Shown here: positions 1-6,814 of the stretch, in pieces
Layout of the letters: every line of letters begins with the position of its first letter
How positions within the stretch are numbered: position 1 is the first letter of the stretch
Source: Nitrospira sp.
Lineage (GTDB): Bacteria > Nitrospirota > Nitrospiria > Nitrospirales > Nitrospiraceae
Direction: 5' to 3'
Assembly (NCBI GenBank): GCA_015904075.1
Contig: JABMDH010000094.1
Location: 1 to 7,129, forward strand
DNA length: 7,129 nt
Notes under the pieces: generated by a model
Databases searched by the model: none
Told to the model about the DNA's origin: nothing
The model's input: only the letters and a program-made list of their open reading frames with translations
Program-made: the position numbers and the translations under genes

Positions 1-894
1 CGACATGGCATGCGCGGCATCGCCGATACAGAGCACTCCCGGCCGATACCATCGTCGCAACCGATCCACCTGCACAGTCAAAAGTTTGATCGGGTCCCAC
101 TCTCGCAGCTCGTGGACCCGGTCGGCGGCAAACGGCGCCACCGCAGCCACACTGTCTCGAAAAGCCGCCAGTCCCTTAGCCTGAACCTCCCCCAGCGACC
201 CCTTGGCAATGACGAAACCGCATTGCCAATACTCACCCCGATTCAACATGATGAAAATTCGACCGATATCGAACCGGCCCATCGGATCGATCGGATCGTG
301 CGGTTTGCGTGAAAGCCGGAACCATAAGACATCCATGGGCGCGCCGAATTCATCTACGAACAGCCCCGCCTTTGCACGGACGACCGAATGCCGGCCATCG
401 GCCCCCACAACCAATGTGCTCCGAACCTCCAACGGCCCGTTCGGGGTCTTCGCGCGAAGCCCGACGACCGAATCTCCCTCTTCAATCAGATCCGTCACCT
501 CTGCATTCATACGAATCTGAAAAGTGGGATACTGGCTTCCTACTTCGACGAGAAAGTTCAGGAAATCCCACTGCGGCATGAAGGCGATATAGCGGCACTG
601 CGTCGGCAGATGCGAAAAGTCCGCTACGGTGAACGCCAAATCTCCGAACTGTCCGTTGATGCGAGACACTTTCTGATGCGGCAATTGGAGAAATCGTTCG
701 AGTACCCCCAACTCATGCATGATCTCCAATGTCGAAGGGTGGAGCGTATCTCCACGAAAGTCTCGGAGGAAGTCGGCGTGCTTTTCAAGCACCAGTACCG
801 AAACTCCCGCGCGAGCCAATAGCAGGCTCAGCATCATACCGGCTGGTCCCCCGCCGGCAATACAGCACTGGACCGGCATCGTCTCCGGCATCAT
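1..894 (-). CDS. FAD-dependent monooxygenase-type oxidoreductase (UbiH/PHBH-like), 3' end beyond the window
   Basis: The minus strand is open from 894 to base 1, giving 298 residues with no stop, so the C-terminus lies outside the window. Three FAD signatures of the p-hydroxybenzoate hydroxylase-like (COG0654) family are present. The N-terminal Rossmann dinucleotide motif is IAGGGPAGMM at residues 12-21, ending the second strand at Glu37. The DG motif is VVGADGRHSVVR at 162-173. The ribose-binding GD motif is CIGDAAHAMS at 289-298. RGDTLHPST at 47-55 is also typical of these enzymes. They are cytosolic flavoproteins that use NAD(P)H and O2 to hydroxylate aromatic or quinone-like substrates; the substrate here cannot be told. 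The start is bounded by an in-frame TGA at 900-898. ATG at 894 has AGGGG at 906-902 seven bases upstream; ATG 891 and ATG 879 are alternatives. Family members usually have about 370-550 residues, so roughly a quarter or more is missing. A geranylgeranyl-reductase-type enzyme is a less likely alternative. Confidence 0.93.
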   Translation of the reverse strand, partial: MMPETMPVQCCIAGGGPAGMMLSLLLARAGVSVLVLEKHADFLRDFRGDTLHPSTLEIMHELGVLERFLQLPHQKVSRINGQFGDLAFTVADFSHLPTQCRYIAFMPQWDFLNFLVEVGSQYPTFQIRMNAEVTDLIEEGDSVVGLRAKTPNGPLEVRSTLVVGADGRHSVVRAKAGLFVDEFGAPMDVLWFRLSRKPHDPIDPMGRFDIGRIFIMLNRGEYWQCGFVIAKGSLGEVQAKGLAAFRDSVAAVAPFAADRVHELREWDPIKLLTVQVDRLRRWYRPGVLCIGDAAHAMS

Positions 895-998
895 CTCTCA
901 GCCCCTGCATGGAAATGGATGGCGCTCGCCAGACTCATGGCGTCTCGTTCGCTCTCTTTGATGAACGCACCGTTGATTGCCTTCTGCAAATATGGCAC
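891..998 (-). CDS. Possible small protein (35 aa, GTG start) overlapping the start of the FAD oxidoreductase
   Basis: This short minus-strand ORF begins MPYLQKAINGAFIKE (GTG read as Met) and ends HFHAGAER. Its TGA (893-891) overlaps the ATG at 894 of the downstream FAD gene in an ATGA arrangement, the classic layout for translational coupling. An AAGGGG ribosome-binding-like sequence lies at 1008-1003, four bases before the GTG at 998. The predicted peptide is mixed-charge with an Ala-rich middle, has no membrane segment or signal, and matches no family I recognise. It could be a leader peptide, a small accessory protein or a chance ORF. The frame is open only from just after a TGA near 1015. 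Support comes from the ribosome binding site and the overlap alone, so confidence is low. Confidence 0.3.
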   Translation of the reverse strand: MPYLQKAINGAFIKESERDAMSLASAIHFHAGAER

Positions 999-1117
999 AG
1001 GTCCCCTTAGAAATCATGTTGGGGCAAGTGAAACTCCCTGCACGTTACCGCAGAGCGCTTCTGTTGTAGTCGAACGAAAGGGAACTCAACGCTGGAATCG
1101 ATGAGGCAGGAGAAATA

Positions 1118-1492
1118 CTATCGTGACATGGCTGTGGTGAGCCGGCATCCGACCAGAAACTGGCCGCCATCGGAATCGATTGGCAATGCCCGCACCCAAC
1201 ATACTTCATACATCATCGTTGCCCGTTGCCATCCAAGCCGGGGATTGGACAAACCGATCAATTGCCGGGCCTGTGGCGACTCTCTCATCAAGAGAAGGAT
1301 GCCGTGTGCACTTCGATTCATGCTCAGCAACCTGCCTTCCACAACTGCTTCGGCCCCATCGAGGTGCGATTCATAGATCTCGTAGGTGTACCAATGGCGA
1401 TCCTCGACCCGAGCTTCCTGGCGACGATTGGAGAACGACGTATCACGCTCCAATCGTGACGGTGGTTCCATCTCATCGAGACGACTCGCCAT
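1118..1492 (-). CDS. Small PilZ-like domain protein (124 aa)
   Basis: The 124-residue protein starts at ATG 1492 with AGGGA at 1500-1496 three bases upstream, and ends at TAG 1120-1118. The part after about residue 20 looks like a single PilZ domain, a cytosolic six-stranded barrel that binds cyclic di-GMP. An RxxxR element is at Arg24-Arg28 (RRQEAR), and N-x-S-x-x-G is at Asn59-Ser61-Gly64 (NRSAHG), followed by the hydrophobic strand ILLLM. The C-terminal half ([12 protein letters not shown], then FLVGCRL) fits the closing beta strands. No output domain is attached, so it would act as a stand-alone receptor or adaptor, perhaps on motility, polysaccharide or adhesion; the target is unknown. 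It lies downstream of tag on the same strand, about 190 bp away, and upstream of the FAD enzyme. The domain call rests on motif reading only; a short unrelated beta-rich protein is the alternative. Confidence 0.65.
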   Translation of the reverse strand: MASRLDEMEPPSRLERDTSFSNRRQEARVEDRHWYTYEIYESHLDGAEAVVEGRLLSMNRSAHGILLLMRESPQARQLIGLSNPRLGWQRATMMYEVCWVRALPIDSDGGQFLVGCRLTTAMSR

Positions 1493-1517
1493 AGTTCCCT
1501 GCCAGGACTCAGGATTG

Positions 1518-1547
1518 CCGATAACTTAGGATATCGTTTGAGGGCAA
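1518..1547 (-). promoter_or_regulatory. Weak sigma70-like promoter candidate before the PilZ-like gene
   Basis: On the minus strand, TTGCCC (1547-1542) is followed after 18 bases by TATCGG (1523-1518), about 26 bases before the ATG at 1492. Each box matches only about half of its consensus and the spacing is slightly long. The position is reasonable for a promoter of the small gene in the gap after tag, but this is a weak call. Confidence 0.2.
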
Positions 1548-1678
1548 GAGCCATGCCGATGTTGCCACTCGCTGTTTTCGAAGAAACACGGGATCTGCTG
1601 AATGATGCGAAGTGTAGAAGTGAAGGCAAATACCTACTCACACCTCAAGCCGCGCTCTTATGGTGGAGAGAGACACCT

Positions 1679-2269
1679 TCACCGACGGGATGACTGGAAA
1701 CAATCCGCCATGTGGTCATTGACCAAGCCGACTGCCTGCATGTAGGCATAGAGAATCGTGCTACCGACAAAGCGAAAGCCTCGCCGCTTGAGATCCTTGG
1801 ATAACGTGTCGCTCACGGGGTTGGTCACTGGAATATCTGTCATCCGCTTCCAACGTTGGATGATGGGCTCTCCCGCCACAAAGGACCACACATACGCGTC
1901 GAAAGACCCGAACTCTCGTTGGATAGCCAGAAACACCTTGGCGTTGGTGATCGCGGCATCGATCTTGAGCCGGTTCCGAACAATGGCGGAATTCTGCAGC
2001 AGCTCGGTCTTCGTCTTGGCCGTAAACCGCGCCACTTTTTTCGGATCGAAGCCGGCAAACGCTTTTCGATATCCCTCACGCTTCCGCAAGATCGTGTCCC
2101 ATGTCAGCCCGGCCTGCGCGCCTTCAAGCAGCAGCATCTCGAAATGCTTCCGGTCATGATGCACGGGTTTGCCCCACTCCCGATCGTGATAGCGGATCAT
2201 GTGCGGCTTATCGCCGACCCATGCGCAACGGATCGGAATAGCTGCCGGTTGTGTAAATGTCCTCGGCAT
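1679..2269 (-). CDS. tag: DNA-3-methyladenine glycosylase I (Tag)
   Basis: This cytosolic base-excision repair enzyme cleaves the N-glycosidic bond of 3-methyladenine in alkylated DNA. Numbering from the upstream ATG at 2290 (203 aa), the zinc-binding set known from E. coli Tag is complete: Cys22 (RCAWVG), His35 (YHDREWG), His193 and Cys197 (VNDHMADC). The base-pocket residues Tyr34, Glu56 (LLLEG) and Trp64 (GLTW) are also kept. The helix-rich core contains the conserved VWSFVAGEP and [17 protein letters not shown] blocks, so the enzyme should be active. I prefer the ATG at 2269 (196 aa), which has GGAA six bases upstream and AAGGA further back (2285-2276); ATG 2290 has no visible ribosome binding site and would only lengthen a non-conserved N-terminus. 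It is divergent from the RND genes, with about 200 bp between them. No AlkA or Ada partner is nearby, so it looks like a stand-alone repair gene. Confidence 0.95.
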   Translation of the reverse strand: MPRTFTQPAAIPIRCAWVGDKPHMIRYHDREWGKPVHHDRKHFEMLLLEGAQAGLTWDTILRKREGYRKAFAGFDPKKVARFTAKTKTELLQNSAIVRNRLKIDAAITNAKVFLAIQREFGSFDAYVWSFVAGEPIIQRWKRMTDIPVTNPVSDTLSKDLKRRGFRFVGSTILYAYMQAVGLVNDHMADCFQSSRR

Positions 2270-2275
2270 AGACAG

Positions 2276-2285
2276 TTCCGTCCTT
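2276..2285 (-). promoter_or_regulatory. Ribosome binding site deciding the tag start
   Basis: On the minus strand the stretch AAGGACGGAA lies six bases before ATG 2269. It falls inside the coding region that would be used if translation began at ATG 2290, which itself lacks any purine-rich sequence upstream. This favours the shorter Tag protein. Confidence 0.45.
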
Positions 2286-2425
2286 TCCATCTGGCTAGAG
2301 CTATCGAGTCCAACAATTTGATAACATGATCCGGCGTACCCGTTCCAGCACCCAGCCCATGTCGGTGTCGTTTCGACGGCAAGAAGGCGGGGATGAGACG
2401 GAGTGTTCGGCTACGCCCTATGCAA

Positions 2426-2456
2426 TTGAGACCGTCACGGCCACGGTCTCCCATGT
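2426..2456 (+). promoter_or_regulatory. Candidate operator/promoter: 8-bp inverted repeat with 7-bp spacer before the RND genes
   Basis: GAGACCGT (2428-2435) and ACGGTCTC (2443-2450) are perfect reverse complements separated by seven bases, ending 28 bases before the adaptor ATG at 2479. The left arm overlaps a -35-like TTGAGA (2426-2431). A 19-base spacer then leads to CCATGT (2451-2456). This geometry, a dyad filling an over-long 19-bp spacer, is that of MerR-family promoters such as the CueR-controlled copA promoter. The -10 match is poor and no MerR-type gene is in the window, so a TetR-type operator or an mRNA hairpin close to the start codon are alternatives. The repeat is seen directly; its role is inferred. 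Confidence 0.4.
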
Positions 2457-2478
2457 CACACACGTCGCGGTGTTTCCT

Positions 2479-3606
2479 ATGAATCGTCAAAATTGGCTTG
2501 GATCGGTCTTCCTGGTCCTGTTCATACTCCTGGTAGGCCTCGGTCTGGCCGCATGGAAATACGAAGCGGTCCAAGGCGAACAGGCCGCTTCGTCCCATCA
2601 GCCTGAGCCAATGGAGTCGGTGACCGTCGCCGTCGCGCGAGCAATCGACCACCGCCAGACCACGACATCAATTGGAACGGTCCTGGCGTTGCGTTCAATC
2701 ACGCTGAAGAATGAACTGGCCGGGACAGTCCACGACGTTCACTTGACGCCCGGGCACATCGTCGAGGCAGGGACCCTGTTGGTCGCTCTCGACGTGTCGG
2801 TCGAGGAAGCTGATCTCCAAGCCCAAGAAGCGCAGGTGGCACTTGCTAAAACCGTCCTCAAACGCAGACAGCGTCTCAATCAGGAACTCGCCACCACGCA
2901 GGAAGAAGTCGATCGTGCACGTGCAGACCTGGATGTCGCGCAAGCCCAGATTGTCCGCACCAAAGCACTCATCGCCAAAAAAACAATCCGTGCTCCATTC
3001 CGCGTGAGGATTGGCATGGCCGATGTCCATCCCGGCCAATATCTGGACGAAGGTACGCTCCTGACGACCCTACAGGGCGTCGGCGACGCAGTCCATGTCG
3101 ACTTTTCTGTCGCCCAACAGATTGCGGCGGGCTTACACGTCGGCGAAGTCGTGGAGGTCTTTGCAGCCGGTGATTCCCCGATGATCCCAGCGAAAATCAT
3201 CGCACTCGATTCACGGGTCGACCCGACGACCAGGAATGCGATGGTCCGTGCCAGAATCGAGGAGACCCAATATATCCCGACACCCGGCGCATCAGTACGT
3301 GTGCGGGTACCGGTCGGCTCATCTCAAACAGTTCTTGCCATCCCGGTCAGCGCCCTCCGTAAGGGACCAGGGGGTGACCAGGTGTTCGTCATCGCCACGG
3401 ACAAAGACGGCCGGACAAGAGCCCAGAGCCGTCAGGTCCACAGCGGCTCCATGTTCGGCGATGAGATTGTGATCCATACCGGACTGGCGGCCGGCGAGCA
3501 GGTCGCCGCGCTCGGCTCCTTTAAGCTTCGCGATGGAGTCCTCGTCGCTATTGCAGGCGCTGCAGAACACTCGACACAAACGCATCGTCCAGCCGTTACA
3601 CCGTAA
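2479..3606 (+). CDS. RND efflux periplasmic adaptor subunit (MexH/AcrA-like membrane fusion protein)
   Basis: This 375-residue protein links an RND pump to an outer-membrane channel. One N-terminal membrane anchor (about residues 7-26, FLVLFILLVGLGLAA) follows a short MNRQN start; there is no lipobox cysteine, so it is anchored by the helix rather than by lipid. Next come a split lipoyl/biotinyl-like domain (about 72-105 and 168-200, with GTVHDVHLTPGHIVEAG and KTIRAPFRVRIG), a short coiled-coil hairpin (about 107-166), a beta-barrel (about 205-280, with DPTTRNAMVRARI) and a membrane-proximal domain (about 285-355). On the hairpin, Arg129, Leu133 and Thr140 roughly fit the RxxxLxxxxxxS channel-contact motif, with Thr for Ser. 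The reading frame stays open back to 2326, but ATG 2479 is chosen because the membrane anchor follows at once and upstream residues are not family-like. No good ribosome binding site is visible. The TAA is 4 bp from the permease start, so the two genes form an operon. Confidence 0.93.
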   Translation: MNRQNWLGSVFLVLFILLVGLGLAAWKYEAVQGEQAASSHQPEPMESVTVAVARAIDHRQTTTSIGTVLALRSITLKNELAGTVHDVHLTPGHIVEAGTLLVALDVSVEEADLQAQEAQVALAKTVLKRRQRLNQELATTQEEVDRARADLDVAQAQIVRTKALIAKKTIRAPFRVRIGMADVHPGQYLDEGTLLTTLQGVGDAVHVDFSVAQQIAAGLHVGEVVEVFAAGDSPMIPAKIIALDSRVDPTTRNAMVRARIEETQYIPTPGASVRVRVPVGSSQTVLAIPVSALRKGPGGDQVFVIATDKDGRTRAQSRQVHSGSMFGDEIVIHTGLAAGEQVAALGSFKLRDGVLVAIAGAAEHSTQTHRPAVTP

Positions 3607-3610
3607 GCCC

Positions 3611-6600
3611 ATGGCCATGCCACAGGACACAACCCGGACATCGTTCACCGATGTCTTCATTAAACATCCGGTCCTGGCCATCGTCGTCAATCTCGTCATT
3701 CTGCTCGCCGGATGGCGGGCCATGACGGCACTGCCAGTACAGCAATATCCCACGATTGAAAACTCCATGGTGGTCATCACGACCATCTACTACGGAGGCA
3801 GCGCGGAAACGATTCGAGGCTTCATCAGTACCCCGATCGAACGGGTCGTCTCCGCCATCAGCGGCGTCGATTACGTGGAGTCCACCAGCCGTTCCGGCGT
3901 CAGTACCGTCACCGTCCACTTGAAATTGAACCACAACAGCACGGCGGCCCTGGCAGAGGTCACGGCCCGGTTGCAACAGGTGAAGTCGGAACTTCCACCG
4001 GAGGCCGAACCCTCCTCGATTGAAATCCAACGAGCCGACCGTCCCTATGCCTCGTTCTATCTCAGCTTCAGTTCTCACGAACGGACCGTCCCGGCGGTCA
4101 CCGATTGGCTCTTGCGTACGTTGCAGCCCCAGATTTCGACGCTACCCGGTGTGCAACGAGTCACGTTCGAAGGCGAGCGACAGGTCGCGATGCGCATCTG
4201 GATCGATCCTGACCGGCTCGCGTCCTTCAATCTCTCACCAGGCGACGTGCAGGGTGCGCTTCGGCGGAACAATTATTTGGCTGCGGTTGGACGTACGAAA
4301 GGCAATCTGGTTCAGGTCAACCTCCTGGCCAATACGGATCTTCGCTCGACCGGTGAGTTCGAGGAGCTGATTGTGGCCGACCGGGGCGGCGCCATTGTGA
4401 GGCTCAAGGACGTGGCACGGATTGAACGGGACGCCGAAGAAGCGACCATGATCGCCAAGTACGACGAAACAGAAGGCGTCTACCTCGGCATCTGGGCCGT
4501 GCCCGGCGTGAACGAAATCGACGTCGGGCACCGGCTCCGCGATGAGATCGACCGGATCCGGCCGACCCTGCCGAACGATATCGACATGAAACTCGTTTGG
4601 GACAGCACGATGTTCATCCGGAACGCGCTGACGGAGATTACCAAAACATTGGCGGAGACGATCCTGATCGTGGCGCTGGTCGTGTTCCTCTTCATGGGCT
4701 CGGTCCGCACCGCCCTCGTCCCGCTGGTCGCCATTCCGGTGTCGTTAATCGGCACCGCCCTCTTCATGGCCGCGTTCGGCTTCAGTCTCTTCATGGGCTC
4801 GGTCCGCACCGCCCTCGTCCCGCTGGTCGCCATTCCGGTGTCGTTAATCGGCACCGCCCTCTTCATGGCCGCGTTCGGCTTCAGTCTCAATCTCCTGACG
4901 CTGCTCGCCATCGTGCTGTCGGTCGGCTTGGTCGTGGACGACGCCATCGTCGTCGTTGAGAACGTGGAACGGCATGTGCGCATGGGCCAATCCCGGATCG
5001 AGGCGGCCCAAGCCGCCGCCCGCGAGCTCCTTGGTCCGATCATCGCGATGACGATTACACTCGCCACCGTCTACGCTCCCATCGGTTTCCAAGGCGGGCT
5101 CACCGGTTCCTTGTTCTTGGAATTCGCCATGACACTCGCCGTCTCCGTAGTCCTATCAGGAATCGTGGCCATCACATTGTCGCCGGTCATGAGTTCCCGA
5201 TTCGTCCATCCTCGAGGCAAAGAAGGTCGCTTGACCATGTTCGTCAACCGACGGTTCGAAGAAGCGCGAGGAGTCTACGCCACGCTGCTCGATACTGCCC
5301 TCACCATGCATTGGGGTATCGTGGCTGCCGCCTGCTTCATTGTGATCGCCTCCTGGCCGCTCTATCACTTTTCACGTCAGGAGCTGGCCCCTGTGGAGGA
5401 CCAAAACCACATCAGCCTCTTCTTCGAAGCATCACCGGACTCCACAGTCCAAGCCACCAATCGCCAACATTTCCAGATCGTCAAAGCCATCGCGGCCATT
5501 CCTGAAACTGACTACACCTGGGCACTCATCACTGCATGGGGCGGATTCGGTGGGATCGTTCCGAAGGATTGGCATGATCGAGCTCGCTCCACCGAGAAGA
5601 TGTACGACGACGTCTATGGCGCCGTGCTGCAAGTGCCGGGGCTTCGGGTATTTCCACGACTGGACCCCCCCCTCCCCACACCGGGCCAATACGATGTGGA
5701 GCTGATCCTCCAGAGTGACATGCCGGCTGAGCAGATGCTCGAAACTGTCTGGACCGTGCTGGAGGCCGGCTGGCAAAGCGGCAAGTTTCTCTACGTGGAT
5801 ACGGACCTCAAGATCGACCTCCCCCAGGCCAGAGTCGTGTTGGATCGTGAACGGCTGGCCGACTTAGGATTTGACCTCGCAGGAGTTGGCCGCGAGCTGG
5901 GCACGATGCTCGGCGGGGCTTACGTCAACCGGTTCAACTATTTCGACCGCAGCTACAAGGTCATCCCGCAACTGGGTGACAAAGACCGTGCGACGGTCGA
6001 TCCGTTGCTGGACTTAAAAATCAAGACGCCGGGCGGCCAATTGGTGCCGGTGTCCACGTTTACCCATATCGAAACGAGTACCGCCCCACGTGCATTGAAC
6101 CGCTTCCAACAGCGCAATGCCGTCCGCATCTTCGGAGGCATGAAGCCCGGCTTTACGAAGGAAGAAGGGCTTGCGGTGCTCGAAACCGCCGCGGCATCGA
6201 ACGGTCCACGCGTGGTCATGGACTATGCCGGCGAATCACGGCAACTGCGTCAGGAGGGAGCCGCACTCACGGTCACACTGGGCTTTGCCGTCGTCCTGAT
6301 CTATTTAGTGCTGGCCGCCCAGTTCAAAAGTTTCCGTGACCCCTTAATCGTGCTCATCGGCTCGGTTCCACTCGCAATCTCAGGCGCACTCGTCGTCAGT
6401 TTTCTCGATCTCACCACCATCAATATCTATTCACAGGTAGGCCTGATCACGCTGGTGGGACTGATCGCAAAGAACGGTATTCTCATCGTGGAATTCGCCA
6501 ACACACTACGAGCCGGCGGGCTGTCCCGCATGGCCGCGGCCCGTGAAGCCTCGTTAACCAGATTGCGGCCGGTACTGATGACTTCAGCCGCCACCGTCTT

Positions 6601-6814
6601 CGGGCATCTCCCGTTGGTCTTAGCATCCGGACCCGGCGCCGCCGCCCGCAACAGCATCGGCATGGTGCTCGTCACAGGCATGACCGTTGGCACCATCTTC
6701 ACCCTGTTTGTGGTGCCCGTGTTTTACACGCTGATCGCGGCAGAACATCACCCGGCGACAACACCGGACCACGAGACGGACACAACTCTCAGGATGGCGG
6801 AAGCCGACGCATAA
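3611..6814 (+). CDS. RND efflux inner-membrane permease (HAE1/MexI-like) carrying an internal 33-residue duplication
   Basis: This 1067-residue permease is a proton-driven antiporter exporting hydrophobic or amphiphilic compounds through the adaptor and an outer-membrane channel. The start FTDVFIKHPVLAIVV and ALPVQQYPTIE match HAE1 permeases, nearest in feel to MexI. TM1 is at about 20-40, the first periplasmic porter region follows, then TM2 at about 340-360. The proton-relay Asp pair is Asp443-Asp444 (GLVVDDAIVVVENVERH, TM4). The TM10 Lys is Lys954 (GLIAKNGILIVEFAN). The second periplasmic region is about 590-880, with helices TM8-TM12 to the C-terminus. Residues 360-392 and 393-425 are identical, repeating TM3 and its flanking loops. 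Without one copy the length is 1034 and the Asp pair falls at 410-411, close to 407-408 in AcrB. An extra helix would invert the topology of all that follows, so activity is doubtful as sequenced. ATG 3611 or 3617 is the start; neither has a clear ribosome binding site, which suggests coupling to the adaptor stop at 3606. Confidence 0.95.
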   Translation: MAMPQDTTRTSFTDVFIKHPVLAIVVNLVILLAGWRAMTALPVQQYPTIENSMVVITTIYYGGSAETIRGFISTPIERVVSAISGVDYVESTSRSGVSTVTVHLKLNHNSTAALAEVTARLQQVKSELPPEAEPSSIEIQRADRPYASFYLSFSSHERTVPAVTDWLLRTLQPQISTLPGVQRVTFEGERQVAMRIWIDPDRLASFNLSPGDVQGALRRNNYLAAVGRTKGNLVQVNLLANTDLRSTGEFEELIVADRGGAIVRLKDVARIERDAEEATMIAKYDETEGVYLGIWAVPGVNEIDVGHRLRDEIDRIRPTLPNDIDMKLVWDSTMFIRNALTEITKTLAETILIVALVVFLFMGSVRTALVPLVAIPVSLIGTALFMAAFGFSLFMGSVRTALVPLVAIPVSLIGTALFMAAFGFSLNLLTLLAIVLSVGLVVDDAIVVVENVERHVRMGQSRIEAAQAAARELLGPIIAMTITLATVYAPIGFQGGLTGSLFLEFAMTLAVSVVLSGIVAITLSPVMSSRFVHPRGKEGRLTMFVNRRFEEARGVYATLLDTALTMHWGIVAAACFIVIASWPLYHFSRQELAPVEDQNHISLFFEASPDSTVQATNRQHFQIVKAIAAIPETDYTWALITAWGGFGGIVPKDWHDRARSTEKMYDDVYGAVLQVPGLRVFPRLDPPLPTPGQYDVELILQSDMPAEQMLETVWTVLEAGWQSGKFLYVDTDLKIDLPQARVVLDRERLADLGFDLAGVGRELGTMLGGAYVNRFNYFDRSYKVIPQLGDKDRATVDPLLDLKIKTPGGQLVPVSTFTHIETSTAPRALNRFQQRNAVRIFGGMKPGFTKEEGLAVLETAAASNGPRVVMDYAGESRQLRQEGAALTVTLGFAVVLIYLVLAAQFKSFRDPLIVLIGSVPLAISGALVVSFLDLTTINIYSQVGLITLVGLIAKNGILIVEFANTLRAGGLSRMAAAREASLTRLRPVLMTSAATVFGHLPLVLASGPGAAARNSIGMVLVTGMTVGTIFTLFVVPVFYTLIAAEHHPATTPDHETDTTLRMAEADA
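4688..4888. repeat. Perfect 99-bp tandem duplication inside the RND permease gene
   Basis: Bases 4688-4786 and 4787-4885 are identical, and the match runs three more bases (CTC, 4886-4888) before diverging. CTC therefore stands at the start of each copy and again after the second, the microhomology expected from slipped replication or unequal recombination. The unit is 33 codons, in frame, coding LFMGSVRTALVPLVAIPVSL and then IGTALFMAAFGFS. No base differs between copies, not even at third positions, so the event is very recent or is an assembly artefact. It is not a CRISPR, since there are no spacers. Confidence 0.97.

Noticed and set aside
388..822. Plus-strand ORFs over the left end
   Set aside because: They lie opposite the FAD oxidoreductase, whose minus-strand frame carries three ordered FAD motifs. 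The plus-strand translations resemble no family.
898..1017. 39-codon ATG ORF in the FAD gene's frame, ending at the TGA just before its start
   Set aside because: No ribosome binding site, Arg/His-rich random-looking sequence, and a better-supported small ORF occupies the same stretch in another frame.
1180..1494. Plus-strand ORFs opposite the PilZ-like gene
   Set aside because: They lack ribosome binding sites and family-like sequence, whereas the minus frame has coherent PilZ motifs.
1324..1641. Minus-strand GTG ORF of 105 codons overlapping the start of the PilZ-like gene
   Set aside because: It is in a different frame, is Ser/Arg-rich without any motif, and its second half is only an out-of-frame reading of the PilZ-like gene.
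2326..2478. Longer adaptor start at ATG 2326 (51 additional residues)
   Set aside because: The added residues are not family-like, would bury the membrane anchor behind a polar segment, and include the inverted repeat. No ribosome binding site precedes 2326.
2197..2652. Minus-strand 151-codon ORF spanning the tag-adaptor intergenic region
   Set aside because: It overlaps both tag (other frame) and the adaptor N-terminus. The translation has no recognisable domain and cuts across the candidate operator.
3533..3610. Longer permease start at ATG 3533
   Set aside because: It would overlap the adaptor gene by 74 bases. The family-like N-terminus begins just after ATG 3611.
4480..5067. Minus-strand 195-codon ORF antisense to the permease
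   Set aside because: Its sequence is low-complexity (Met/Ala/Arg/Thr-rich), itself contains the 33-residue repeat in antisense, and covers the best-conserved permease region. It is a shadow of a high-GC gene.
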